DNA from: Acidimicrobiales bacterium
GTDB taxonomy: Bacteria > Actinomycetota > Acidimicrobiia > Acidimicrobiales > RAAP-2
Assembly: GCA_030039755.1 (NCBI GenBank)
Contig: JASHUY010000082.1
Coordinates: 1-58,527 of the forward strand
DNA length: 58,527 nt
Reading direction: 5' to 3'
Shown: positions 35,745-45,032 of the stretch, one piece after another
Layout of the letters: each line of letters opens with the position of its first letter
Position numbering within the stretch: the stretch's first letter is position 1
Made by a program: the position numbers and the translations under genes
The notes under the pieces: generated by a model
The model's input: only the letters and a program-made list of their open reading frames with translations
Told to the model about the DNA's origin: nothing
The model's database searches: none

Positions 35745-37277
35745 ATGATCTGGGCGTACACGCGGGAGTTGAGCTACCTAGCCGGACAGCGCGTGAGCGT
35801 GATGGCGTCGACCGATCGGGAGACCTTCTCGATCGAGGTGGCGAGGGAGGGATCGGCTCCGGAGGTCGTCTGGCGCATGGAGAATTGCCCTGGGCGGTAT
35901 CAACCCTTTCCGGCTGATGCGGCGTCCCACGGTTGTCGGTGGTCGGAGAGCGTTTCGATCCCCACGGCGGAGGACTGGCCGTCGGCGGTGTACTCGCTGA
36001 CTCTCAGATCCGAATCGGACGACCCGGCTCGCGCGCTCTTCGTGCTTCGGCCGACTCGCCCTGCCTCGCCGGTCCTGCTCGTGCTCGCGACGAACACGTA
36101 CCAGGCGTACAACGATTGTGGCGGACCTTGTCTCTACGACGGCGCGGTGCGAGTGTCGTTCGACCGGCCGTTCGCCGCGGGACTGCTGCACAAGCCGGAT
36201 CCGTCTGCCCGGATCGCCAATCTCTCCGACACCGTCGATCGGGATTGCCTGCACTTTCGGCGGTGGGCGCAGGACCATGGGCTGTCGTCCTGGTCGGGGG
36301 CGGCGGGTTGGCACAACTGGGAGCGACCCTTCGTCAGATGGGCCGAGAAGTCCGGGTTCCGCTTCGACGTGGCGACCAATGCCGACCTGGAATTCCACCC
36401 GGAAATTCTCGACGGCCATCGGCTCGTCGTGAGCGTCGGTCACGACGAATACTGGTCGTGGGGCATGCGCGATGCCCTGGAGGACTTCATTGTCAGGGGC
36501 GGCAATGCCGCCTTCTTCTCTGGCAACGATGTGTGCTGGCAGATCCGGTACGAGGATGGCGGCGACGCCTTCGTGGCGTACAAGTACCGATACAGCGAGG
36601 ATCCCGTCTACGGGACCAGTGAGGATCGATTCCTCACGAGCTTGTGGAGTGACCGTCGGGTCGGCCGCCCCGAGAACCGGCTCACCGGAGTCAGTTCAAC
36701 TCGCGGTGGCTACGTGCGCATGGGCCTCGGCGTCTCGCACGGGTCGGGTGGGTACACCGTGTGGCGGCCCGACCACTGGGCCCTTGAAGGAACGGGATTG
36801 CGCTACGGCGACCTCTTCGGAGCGGAAGACTTCGTGGTCGCGTACGAAGCGGACGGGTGTGAGCTCGCCCTCGAGGACGGCCTCCCCGTCCCGACTGGCT
36901 CGGACGGCACTCCTGTCGGCTTCGAGATCTTGGCGACTTCTCCCGCTCACCTGTGGTCATCCGAGGAGCTGCCAGCTAGGTACCTCGGCGAACCAGGGGA
37001 CCTCGAGATGGCTGCGGAATGCATCTTCGGCGAGGCGACTCCGGAGACGACGGGGCGCCTCTCCAGTGGCAATGCCGTCATGGGCACGTACACCAACGGC
37101 GGAACGGTGTTCACGACCGGTTGTACCGACTGGTCGTACGGGCTCCACCGGCCGGATCCCGTGGTGGAGCGGATCACCGCCAACGTTCTCACTCGGCTCT
37201 CAGGACCTGCACGAGAGCTGGAATTCGACTCCGCCTCGGACGAGGCGTCCCATTCCGCGGCCTATTCCCGCCCCTAG
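35745..37277 (+). CDS. N,N-dimethylformamidase large-subunit-family protein (paralogue 2)
   Basis: The 510-residue protein is colinear with the preceding gene (34081) and mostly identical in the catalytic core: NTYQAYNDCGG (117-127), AEKSGFRFDVATNADLEFHPE and GHDEYWSWGMRD (232-243), E235 being the presumed iron ligand. Differences include His149 (GLLHKPDP) where paralogue 1 has Tyr150 (GLVYKEEP), a candidate ligand position, and a C-terminal extension of about 20 residues. The amide-hydrolase role is inferred from the family. It heads the transcript from the promoter at 35693 and precedes the binding protein by 11 bases. Confidence 0.83.
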   Translation: MIWAYTRELSYLAGQRVSVMASTDRETFSIEVAREGSAPEVVWRMENCPGRYQPFPADAASHGCRWSESVSIPTAEDWPSAVYSLTLRSESDDPARALFVLRPTRPASPVLLVLATNTYQAYNDCGGPCLYDGAVRVSFDRPFAAGLLHKPDPSARIANLSDTVDRDCLHFRRWAQDHGLSSWSGAAGWHNWERPFVRWAEKSGFRFDVATNADLEFHPEILDGHRLVVSVGHDEYWSWGMRDALEDFIVRGGNAAFFSGNDVCWQIRYEDGGDAFVAYKYRYSEDPVYGTSEDRFLTSLWSDRRVGRPENRLTGVSSTRGGYVRMGLGVSHGSGGYTVWRPDHWALEGTGLRYGDLFGAEDFVVAYEADGCELALEDGLPVPTGSDGTPVGFEILATSPAHLWSSEELPARYLGEPGDLEMAAECIFGEATPETTGRLSSGNAVMGTYTNGGTVFTTGCTDWSYGLHRPDPVVERITANVLTRLSGPARELEFDSASDEASHSAAYSRP

Positions 37278-37288
37278 GAGGCGCAATC

Positions 37289-38965
37289 ATGAATTCTGCA
37301 CTGTCACGATCAAGAGCGTTGCTCCTCGCAGCGGGGACCCTCGTGCTCGCGCTGGGTCTCGGCAGCTTCGGGGGGAGTGCCGCCGCAAACAGCACTGGCG
37401 GGGGTGCGAGTGACCAGAATCTCCTCTTGGGGATCCATCTGGACATCGACTCCCTCAATCCGTTCGTCGCGGTCCAGGTCTCCTCGCTCGCGGTCTACGA
37501 GTACACGTACCCGGCGCTCGTCCAGTACAACACCGCATTGCAGATCGTTCCCTACTTCGCCACCTCGTGGCAGCAGTCCACGAACGGCCTCACGTGGACC
37601 TTCACCACCAGGTCCCACGCGAAATGGTCCGACGGCACGCCCCTCACGGCAGCGGACGCCGCGTGGACCATCAACACCGTCCTCAAGTACGCGACCGGAG
37701 GGGCGGCCGAGCTCGCCGGCTACCTCGCAGGGGTGAAGTCAGCCAGCGCGCCGAACGCGGACACCCTTGTCGTCCACATGGCACAACCCGAGGCGGCGTT
37801 CCTCGCGGACATCCGCGAGATGCCCATCCTCCCGAAGGAAGTCTGGTCCCGGTACGCGACGGGGACAAAGGGAGCGACCCTGAAGACCTTCGCGAACGAT
37901 CCGTCGCCGGGCCATCCGGTGGTGGGCGGCGGTCCGTTCATGGTGACCTCGTACGACAAGCTTGGAGTCACGATCCTCGAGCGGAACCCCAACTACTTCG
38001 GGAGCAAGCCCGACGTCGCCGAACTGGGCATCGAGTACTTCTCGAGCCCCGATGCCGAGTTGGAAGCACTCAAGGATGGCCAAATCGACGCAGTTTGGAC
38101 AGTGGTTCCGAGCGGGGCGAATTCGCTCAAGGCCGACAAGAGCCTCGTCGTGCACTCTCAACCCGGACTGAACGTGCACGACTTCATCTTCAACGACTAC
38201 TCGAAGCAGAAGACCGACCTGGCGCTCACGCTCCCCGTCGTCCACCAAGCATTCGACTACGCCATCAACCGTAGCGAGATCGTGAAATACGCCTTCGATG
38301 GCTATGCACAGCCGGCATCGTCACCGATCCTCTCCGCCACCGGCAAGTGGCACGATCCGGCGATCAAGACGCCGCCCTACGACCTCGCCAAGGCGAACCA
38401 ACTCCTCAACGAGGCCGGGTTCAAGATGGGGGCCAACGGGGTTCGCATCGCCGACGGTCAACCGATGTCCTACACGGTCTACATGGCAGACGACGAGCTC
38501 GGCCCCGGTACAGAGGTCTTCCAGATCATGAAGGGCGACTTCCAGAAGATCGGCGTCCAACTCACTCTCGAGGCGCTGACAGACTCGACTGCGGCGACAT
38601 ACACGGTCCAGCCGAGCACAAAGTTCCACCTCATGATGTGGGGCTGGACGCCTCCTCCGGACCCGAGCTTCATGCTGAACACGTACACGTGCACACAGTT
38701 CGGCGGGTGGAGCGAGACCGGGTTCTGCAACGCCACCTACGACAAGCTGTTCGACGAGCAGTCGGCCGCGACGACACCGACGAAGCGGCTCCAGATCGTC
38801 TACCAAATGGAGCAGGTACTGGCGAAGGACATCCCTGAGATCATGTATGCCGACCAGGACTGGATCGACGCTTGGAGCACCAAGTGGACCGGGTTTGGTG
38901 AGACCGCACAAGGTTTCTTCACGCCGCTCACCACGATGGGTCTCGTACATGTGCATGAGACCTGA
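37289..38965 (+). CDS. Family 5 extracellular solute-binding protein (system 2)
   Basis: The 558-residue SBP_bac_5 protein has a signal peptide at about 8-33 (ALLLAAGTLVLALGLG) and no lipobox cysteine. Motifs include YTYPALVQYN, RSHAKWSDGTPLTAADAAWTIN and NRSEIVKYAF. ATG at 37289 follows TAGGAGG. It lies between the DMFase-like gene and the permeases, so it is the dedicated receptor of importer 2. Confidence 0.94.
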   Translation: MNSALSRSRALLLAAGTLVLALGLGSFGGSAAANSTGGGASDQNLLLGIHLDIDSLNPFVAVQVSSLAVYEYTYPALVQYNTALQIVPYFATSWQQSTNGLTWTFTTRSHAKWSDGTPLTAADAAWTINTVLKYATGGAAELAGYLAGVKSASAPNADTLVVHMAQPEAAFLADIREMPILPKEVWSRYATGTKGATLKTFANDPSPGHPVVGGGPFMVTSYDKLGVTILERNPNYFGSKPDVAELGIEYFSSPDAELEALKDGQIDAVWTVVPSGANSLKADKSLVVHSQPGLNVHDFIFNDYSKQKTDLALTLPVVHQAFDYAINRSEIVKYAFDGYAQPASSPILSATGKWHDPAIKTPPYDLAKANQLLNEAGFKMGANGVRIADGQPMSYTVYMADDELGPGTEVFQIMKGDFQKIGVQLTLEALTDSTAATYTVQPSTKFHLMMWGWTPPPDPSFMLNTYTCTQFGGWSETGFCNATYDKLFDEQSAATTPTKRLQIVYQMEQVLAKDIPEIMYADQDWIDAWSTKWTGFGETAQGFFTPLTTMGLVHVHET

Positions 38966-39023
38966 TGGAGATCCAGCCGAGCGTACTGAAGGTGGCATAG
39001 CTCGCCGCGAGCAGACCTAGACG

Positions 39024-39992
39024 ATGAATCGCAGTGCCGCGGACTATGCGCTTCGCCGCGGGGCGCTGGCACTGGTGACGATCTTTCTCGTCGTCAGCTT
39101 CAACTTCGTGCTCTTCAGGTTACTTCCCGGCAGCTTCGTCACGAACCTGTCGCACATTCCGAACGCGACGCCCGCGTTTCGACGTGCGATCGCTGCCGAG
39201 TTCGGACTTGAGCGGTCGAAGTGGGAGCAGTACATCATCTACCTCCAGCAGCTGCTCCATGGCAACCTCGGCGTTTCCTATGCGAATGATCGCCCCGTGT
39301 TGTCCAACCTCACGACGGACATCGCCAACACCGTGCCGATGGTGTCCCTCGGCACCCTTGCCGCGATCGTGCTCGGCACCCTGACCGGTGTCGCGAGTGC
39401 CTGGCGGCGTCGCACGGTCGTCGACCATGGCCTGACGGGAACGGCGCTCGCGTTCTACTCCTTCCCGACCCAGTGGCTCGGGCTGATGCTCATCCTGTTG
39501 CTCGGAAGCGTTCTTCCGACGAGCGGCATGCACACACCGTTTCTGATCGGGGCGCCGTGGTGGAAGAGCGCACTCGACGAGCTGCACCACATGATCCTGC
39601 CTTCACTGACGGTCATGTTGACCCTCCTCGGCCAGTACACGCTGGTGGTCCGCTCGGCGACGCTCGAGGCGATGAGCGAGGATTACGTGCTCACCGCTCG
39701 AGCCAAAGGCCTTCGTGGGAGCCGGGTCCTCTGGCGCCACGTCGTACGCAACGCGTTGCTTCCGGTCACGACGCTCGTCGCGCTCTCGATCGGCTTCATC
39801 GTGGGCGGAGCGATCCTCGTGGAGACGGTGTTCAGCTGGCCGGGGATCGGGCTCGCGGTGTACCAGGCGGTCTCCGAACGGGACTACCCGATGCTGCAGG
39901 GAGCGTTCCTGCTGCTCACGATCTCGGTCGTCGTCTGCAACTACCTTGCAGACCTTCTCTACTTTCGCCTCGATCCGAGAGTCGCCCGGTGA
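39024..39992 (+). CDS. Opp/Dpp-type ABC importer permease, DppB-like (system 2)
   Basis: The 322-residue six-helix permease has the DppB start VTIFLVVSFNFVLFRLLPG and coupling loop EDYVLTARAKGLRGS...RNALLPV near 212-240. It follows the binding protein by 58 bases. Its TGA overlaps the GTG of the next permease. Confidence 0.93.
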   Translation: MNRSAADYALRRGALALVTIFLVVSFNFVLFRLLPGSFVTNLSHIPNATPAFRRAIAAEFGLERSKWEQYIIYLQQLLHGNLGVSYANDRPVLSNLTTDIANTVPMVSLGTLAAIVLGTLTGVASAWRRRTVVDHGLTGTALAFYSFPTQWLGLMLILLLGSVLPTSGMHTPFLIGAPWWKSALDELHHMILPSLTVMLTLLGQYTLVVRSATLEAMSEDYVLTARAKGLRGSRVLWRHVVRNALLPVTTLVALSIGFIVGGAILVETVFSWPGIGLAVYQAVSERDYPMLQGAFLLLTISVVVCNYLADLLYFRLDPRVAR

Positions 39993-40951
39993 TCGGGCTG
40001 CCCACGAGCTCACCGGAGGTCGTCTCGCCGGCCCGAGAGACGCGGCCGAATTGGCTCAGTCGGGCGGTCAACGCTGTGCGCAAGAGACCCTCGGCGGCGG
40101 TGGGGCTCTTCGTCATCGCTGCGTTCGTCGTCCTGGCGGTCTTCGCTCCTTGGATCTCGCCCTACAGCACCTCGAGCCCGACCGGGCCCATCTACGCGGC
40201 ACCGTCGGCGAGCCATTGGCTCGGCACCAACAGCCTCGGGATCGACGAGCTCAGCTTGTTGATCGTGGGCAGCCGAATTTCGCTTCTCGTCGGCTCTTGC
40301 GCGGCGGTCGTCGCCGGCTTGATCGGTGGAACCGTCGGATTGGTCTCCGGCTACTTCGGCGGGGCGGTCGACGTCGTGCTGATGAGGACGACGGACTTCT
40401 TCATCGTGATCCCGCCCATCCCCTTGATGATCGTGATCGCCGCCGTGTGGGGGCCGAGCCTCGGGCACATCATCCTCGTGATAGGGCTCCTCCTCTGGGC
40501 TACGACCGCTCGCGTGATCCGCGCTCAGACCAAGTCGGTGAGACAGAGGGGGTTCGTCAAGCGGGCGGAGACGCTCGGCGAGCGAAGTGCCCGCACGATC
40601 GTCCGTCACGTCCTGCCGCAGGTGGCACCGCTCCTCCTCGCCAACGTGATCCTCACGGTCGCGCTCTCCATCTTCTACGAGACCGCTCTTGACTTCCTGG
40701 GCATCGGCGACCCAACTGCGGTCTCATGGGGAACGATCATCCAGAACGCGTTCTTGGAGACCGCGACCAGCAACGGCGCGTGGTGGGCGATCGTGCCGGC
40801 AGGGCTCGCGATCGCGCTGGTCATCATCAGCTGTTATCTCGTCGGTCAAGCTCTCGAGGACGCGCTGAATCCGAGGTTGAGTGGGGGCTACCTGCTCGTG
40901 CGGCCTTGGAAGCTCCGCCCCTTGACCGGTCGTGAGGCGGAGGATCTGTGA
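39989..40951 (+). CDS. Opp/Dpp-type ABC importer permease, DppC-like (system 2)
   Basis: The 320-residue DppC-like permease has HWLGTNSLGIDELSLLIVGSRISLLVG after the first helix and the coupling loop RQRGFVKRAETLGERS...VLPQVAPL. GTG at 39989 is fixed by the GTGA overlap with the upstream gene, although the frame is open further upstream. The stop overlaps the ATPase start by 4 bases. Confidence 0.93.
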   Translation: MIGLPTSSPEVVSPARETRPNWLSRAVNAVRKRPSAAVGLFVIAAFVVLAVFAPWISPYSTSSPTGPIYAAPSASHWLGTNSLGIDELSLLIVGSRISLLVGSCAAVVAGLIGGTVGLVSGYFGGAVDVVLMRTTDFFIVIPPIPLMIVIAAVWGPSLGHIILVIGLLLWATTARVIRAQTKSVRQRGFVKRAETLGERSARTIVRHVLPQVAPLLLANVILTVALSIFYETALDFLGIGDPTAVSWGTIIQNAFLETATSNGAWWAIVPAGLAIALVIISCYLVGQALEDALNPRLSGGYLLVRPWKLRPLTGREAEDL

Positions 40952-43026
40952 GCCAGCCGCTGCTTCGGGTTCGCGGCCTGAACGTCTGGTACGAGCTCCG
41001 CGGCCGCACGGAGGTGCACGCGGTCCGCGACGTCGACCTCGACCTCGACGAGGGCGAGCGGGTCGGGCTCGTAGGTGAGTCCGGTTCTGGGAAGACCAGC
41101 GTGATCATGGCGCTCATGGGTCTCCTGCCGAGCACCGGTTCGCTCTCCGGAGAGGTGCTGCTCTCGGGAGAGCGAACCCTCGAGCGGGGCGAACGCTCTG
41201 CCCGGGCATCGAGGTGGCGGCACACCGCCATGGTCTTCCAGGGCGCGATGAACGCCCTCAACCCGGTCAAGACGGTCGGCTGGCAGATCATCGAGCCAAT
41301 GCTCGTCCACGGCGTCGCGGACAAGGGCCAGGCGACGCGCCGCACCCACGAACTGCTGGAGCGGGTCGGTCTACCCGGTGCCACTGCACGGCGCTATCCG
41401 CACGAGCTGTCCGGCGGCATGCGTCAACGAGCCTGCGTCGCGATGGCCCTGGCCTGTCGCCCGAAGGTCCTTCTCGCCGACGAGCCGACCACCGCGCTCG
41501 ACGTCGTCATTCAGGCACAGATCATCGAGCTCCTCGACGACGTGGCGAGTGAGCTTGGGATGGGCGTGATCGTGGTCACGCACGACCTTCCAGTCGTTGC
41601 AAGGCTCTGCCCGAGAGCCGCCGTGATGTACGCGGGCGAGGTGGTCGAGAGCGGACCAACCGACGCGCTCTTCCATTCGCCGCGCCACCCCTACACGAAA
41701 CGGCTCTTCGAGGCGGTCCCCGATCTCTCGCTTGGTGAGGAGGTCTCCTCCATCCCGGGTTCACCACCACAGCTCGACCGGCCCATCGTCGGCTGTTCCT
41801 TCGCACCGCGCTGCGACCTCGGCTTTGAGCGCTGCACCGTCGAGCGGCCCCGTCTGCGGCTCGTGACGCCCGACCAACTTGCAGCGTGCCATCTGAACGA
41901 GATGCCGTCGGAGCAAGTTGCGCCAGCCTCGTCGCACGAGCTCGGCCCGCAACAATCCGAGCCGGACGCAGCGCACGCCACGTGCGGCCCGGCCACCCGT
42001 CGCGACCCGCTGCTCCGACTGTCGGAGATCCAGGTGAAGTATGCGCTCAGGCGCGGACCGTGGGACTGGCTGGGACGACGTCCGAGGGAATACGTCCGGG
42101 CGGTGGACGGCGTCTCGCTCGAGGTTCGGCGCGGTGAGATGCTGGCGCTGATCGGGGAATCCGGCTGCGGAAAGACGAGCACTGCGCAGGCGATCCTCCG
42201 TCTCGTTGAGCCGGCAAGCGGCACGGTTGAGTTCGACGGGGCTGAGGTCACGCGCCTGACTCGGCGTGCCCTACGACCACTCCGGCGTCGTGTGCAGATG
42301 ATCTACCAGGATCCCTACGACAGCCTCGACCCGCGCCTCAACGTTCGTGGCATCGTGGAAGACGGCCTCGTCGCAAACCGGTTGGGAGACCGTAGTGAGC
42401 GCAACGTCCGCGTGCGGCGAGCACTCGAGCGAGTGGAGCTGAGCCCACCCGAGCGCTACCTGGAGCGGCTCCCGCACGAGCTCTCCGGGGGCCAGCGCCA
42501 GCGAGTGGCGATCGCCAGCGCACTCGTGCTCGAGCCGGAGCTCCTGGTGGCGGACGAGCCCGTGTCGATGCTCGATGTCTCCGTGCGTGCCGGCATTTTG
42601 TCCCTCTTAAGTCGTCTTTGCCATGAAGACGGCACGGCTGTCGTCATGATCACGCACGATCTCTCGACGGCCGCCCACTTTGCAGACCGTGTCGCAGTCA
42701 TGTACTTGGGGCGCGTCGTCGAGATAGGGACGGTGCGCGAAGTCATCCGTGCACCCCGACATCCCTACACCAAGGTGCTGCTCTCCGCGGTGCCTGACAG
42801 GGACCCGTGCGTCCGCGCCCGCCCGATCTTGCTCGGCGAGGCTCCTAGCGCAGCCATGATCCCGAGCGGCTGCCGCTTCCATCCGCGCTGTCCGATGGCA
42901 GAGCCCACGTGCTCAGAGCTGGACCCGCAGCTGGAACCCGCAAAGGGCCACCGCGTAGCGTGCACCCTGGCACCCCGCTTGCAGACGGCTCCGGCGGCGG
43001 TGACCGGCGCTGAAGTCGCACCGTAG
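40948..43026 (+). CDS. Opp/Dpp-type double ATPase, DppD-DppF fusion (system 2)
   Basis: The 692-residue protein carries two complete ATPase domains. Domain 1 has GESGSGKTS near 48, [21 protein letters not shown] and VVTHDLP, with a CSFAPRCDLGFERC extension. Domain 2 (from about residue 350) has GESGCGKTS, LSGGQRQRV, LLVADEPVSMLD and MITHDLS, ending with CRFHPRCPMAEPTC. It therefore supplies both nucleotide-binding sites. The linker of about 40 residues is polar. The TetR gene follows after 8 bases. Confidence 0.94.
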   Translation: MSQPLLRVRGLNVWYELRGRTEVHAVRDVDLDLDEGERVGLVGESGSGKTSVIMALMGLLPSTGSLSGEVLLSGERTLERGERSARASRWRHTAMVFQGAMNALNPVKTVGWQIIEPMLVHGVADKGQATRRTHELLERVGLPGATARRYPHELSGGMRQRACVAMALACRPKVLLADEPTTALDVVIQAQIIELLDDVASELGMGVIVVTHDLPVVARLCPRAAVMYAGEVVESGPTDALFHSPRHPYTKRLFEAVPDLSLGEEVSSIPGSPPQLDRPIVGCSFAPRCDLGFERCTVERPRLRLVTPDQLAACHLNEMPSEQVAPASSHELGPQQSEPDAAHATCGPATRRDPLLRLSEIQVKYALRRGPWDWLGRRPREYVRAVDGVSLEVRRGEMLALIGESGCGKTSTAQAILRLVEPASGTVEFDGAEVTRLTRRALRPLRRRVQMIYQDPYDSLDPRLNVRGIVEDGLVANRLGDRSERNVRVRRALERVELSPPERYLERLPHELSGGQRQRVAIASALVLEPELLVADEPVSMLDVSVRAGILSLLSRLCHEDGTAVVMITHDLSTAAHFADRVAVMYLGRVVEIGTVREVIRAPRHPYTKVLLSAVPDRDPCVRARPILLGEAPSAAMIPSGCRFHPRCPMAEPTCSELDPQLEPAKGHRVACTLAPRLQTAPAAVTGAEVAP

Positions 43027-43034
43027 GAGGATTC

Positions 43035-43736
43035 GTGCCCAAACTGATCGATCACGACGTGCGGCGGGCAGAGCTCGCGTCCGCCGTATGGACGGTAGTC
43101 ACGGAACGCGGCCCCGAGGGCGCGACCGTACGCGAGATCGCTCGGGCATCCGGGTGGTCGACCGGCGTCATCTCCCATTACTTCCGCGACAAGAATGACC
43201 TGATTCGCTTTGCCTTCAATCTCTCGATCGAACGCTCCGTCGAGCGGATCCTCGCACACGCAACCAATCAGGCGCCCCTCGAAGCAATTCGGATCATCCT
43301 CCAGGAGTCGCTGCCGAGCTCCGAGGAGCAACGCGTCGAGAATCGCGTCTGGGGCGTTGTGCTCGGCCAGGCCTTCACCGATCCGGACCTCGCGCTCGAG
43401 TTCCGTTCGCTGTACCGGCAATGGAAGGATCGCCTCGTCCGACTGGTTGTCCAGGGCCAAGCCGATGGTTCGATACGTCAAGACGTAGACGCCGAGCAAT
43501 GGGCGAGATTGGTAATGGCGATCGTCGACGGCTACACGATCCAGTCGTTCTACCTATCGAGTAGCCGGGAAGATCAACGGGAGCAGGTCGCCACGCTGGA
43601 CCGCTATGTCGAGGATATCGCATCGACGAGGAGAGAAACGGTCGAAGGTGTCCCGGCCGCTCCGCGCCGAAGGTTCGCGGAGGTGGAACCCGTTGTCAAA
43701 CCCCGTAGGGGGAGTCGCCGGACTCCGTCTCGCTGA
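43035..43736 (+). CDS. TetR/BetI-like transcriptional regulator at the end of the importer 2 operon
   Basis: The 233-residue protein has a TetR HTH at about 10-58 (AVWTVVTERGPEGATVREIARASGWSTGVISHYFRDKNDLI). The C-terminal part resembles BetI-type ligand domains. GTG follows TAGGAGG. The last 13 codons overlap the convergent decarboxylase gene by 41 bases, and its Arg-rich tail may be a by-product of that overlap. It is a second candidate for the GGTAC-type sites nearby. Confidence 0.88.
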   Translation: MPKLIDHDVRRAELASAVWTVVTERGPEGATVREIARASGWSTGVISHYFRDKNDLIRFAFNLSIERSVERILAHATNQAPLEAIRIILQESLPSSEEQRVENRVWGVVLGQAFTDPDLALEFRSLYRQWKDRLVRLVVQGQADGSIRQDVDAEQWARLVMAIVDGYTIQSFYLSSSREDQREQVATLDRYVEDIASTRRETVEGVPAAPRRRFAEVEPVVKPRRGSRRTPSR

Positions 43737-44940
43737 TGCGTCGAAGCGGCGACGCCAGCGACATTGCGGTTTCGAGGTCCTCCAAGAACGGGTCGATTGC
43801 CCGCTCGTTCTGTGGCATCGGTACGAGCACCATCGCGACATTGCGGGGATGGTTACGCGTTGAGAACATCCATCCCTTCGTTCGTAGCTCCGCGACCACG
43901 TGACTGAGGTCCAGCTCGTCGGAGAACAAGAGGGAGACATTGATCCTCGAACCGGGGTAGATCTGTACGCCGTCAATCGCTTCGACTCCACTAAAGAGCC
44001 TGTCGCGCAGTTTCATCGTCTGGAGCGAGACGGCCGTGTATCCGTCCTCGCCAAGGAGGGTCACCATGGCCCAAGCGCCGGCGATGGGCCCGGTACCACG
44101 CGTCCCGGCGATCGTTCCATTCGGTGGGCACATGGCCTTTGCCGCTTCCAGAAGCGCGTCGTCTCGGAAGAAGAGGGTGCTGGCCGGAGGCGGCGCCATA
44201 CCGTTCTTGTGCAGATCTGCGCTGATGGACGAGACACCTGGTACGCGGAAGTCCCACAGCGGAATTTCGCGGTCGTACCCGCTCCGCTCGAGAAACGGAA
44301 GGATGTAGCCACCGAAACAGGCATCGACGTGAAGGTGGACTCCACGGGTCTCGGCGATCTCACCGATTCGCGTGATCGGATCGACGCTTCCGTAGGCCCA
44401 GGTTCCGGCGGTGGCCACGATCGCGATCGTGTCGTCTCGAATCGCCGCATCGATCGCCGCAGGGTCGACGTCGCAGGCGGACCCCTGTCTCGCGGGCACG
44501 ATGATCGGTTCAAAGCCGAACATGCTGCATGCCTTGGGCAACGAGTAATGGCCGTACTCCGGAAAGACGACACTTCCACGACGGCGTGCCCTGCTGCTCG
44601 CCGCTAGCAGGGCGCAAAGGTTCGACTCGGTTCCGCCCGAGGTGACGAAGCCAGTCGGATGGTCGGCGCCGAGGAGTCGTCCCATCCATGTCACGATCTC
44701 CGTCTGCATGGCGAGCGCACCAACCCCGGTCAACCAGGTCTCGCCGTGGAGGAAGCGCATGTACGTCTCCGCTGCAAGGTTTCGCACGTCGTCACCCCAC
44801 GGCAAGTCGCCCGTTGAGACGAGGTGGGGTCCCTCGTCGAAGAGGTTGCGCTCGATGATCTCGAAATGCGAGTCGCGTTCCAGGGCGGCGACGCGGTGTT
44901 GGAAGTCATCGAGGGAGATCCCGCTCGGGAACTGGAACAT
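43696..44940 (-). CDS. PLP-dependent decarboxylase/lyase (sphingosine-1-phosphate lyase/MfnA-like)
   Basis: The 414-residue fold-I PLP enzyme has a Gly-rich segment VTSGGTESNLCALLAA near 100, Asp of LHVDACFGGYILPF and PLP lysine in SISADLHKNGM near 244. This combination is typical of group II decarboxylases related to S1P lyase and archaeal tyrosine/aspartate decarboxylase MfnA. It would cleave or decarboxylate an amino acid or amino-alcohol phosphate; the substrate is unknown. ATG follows AAAGGAGGG. It is divergent from the ureohydrolase, with overlapping -10 elements between them. Confidence 0.87.
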   Translation of the reverse strand: MFQFPSGISLDDFQHRVAALERDSHFEIIERNLFDEGPHLVSTGDLPWGDDVRNLAAETYMRFLHGETWLTGVGALAMQTEIVTWMGRLLGADHPTGFVTSGGTESNLCALLAASSRARRRGSVVFPEYGHYSLPKACSMFGFEPIIVPARQGSACDVDPAAIDAAIRDDTIAIVATAGTWAYGSVDPITRIGEIAETRGVHLHVDACFGGYILPFLERSGYDREIPLWDFRVPGVSSISADLHKNGMAPPPASTLFFRDDALLEAAKAMCPPNGTIAGTRGTGPIAGAWAMVTLLGEDGYTAVSLQTMKLRDRLFSGVEAIDGVQIYPGSRINVSLLFSDELDLSHVVAELRTKGWMFSTRNHPRNVAMVLVPMPQNERAIDPFLEDLETAMSLASPLRRISETESGDSPYGV

Positions 44941-44955
44941 GCGCCCTCCTTTTTA

Positions 44956-44988
44956 GTACGCGCATCGTATTATAATCCTCGTCGTACC
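44956..44988. promoter_or_regulatory. Bidirectional promoter core with symmetric GTACG/CGTAC arms
   Basis: ATTATAAT (44969-44976) gives a perfect TATAAT on each strand (plus 44971-44976; minus 44969-44974). It is flanked symmetrically by GTACG (44956-44960) and CGTAC (44983-44987). The minus-strand arm reads GGTACGAC (44981-44988), identical to a site at 47196-47203. Both -35 regions are poor, fitting activator or repressor control of both genes together. Confidence 0.55.
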
Positions 44989-45032
44989 GGACTGCCGGTG
45001 GATCGGCCCGGTGCGAGTGGGAGGAGACGCGA

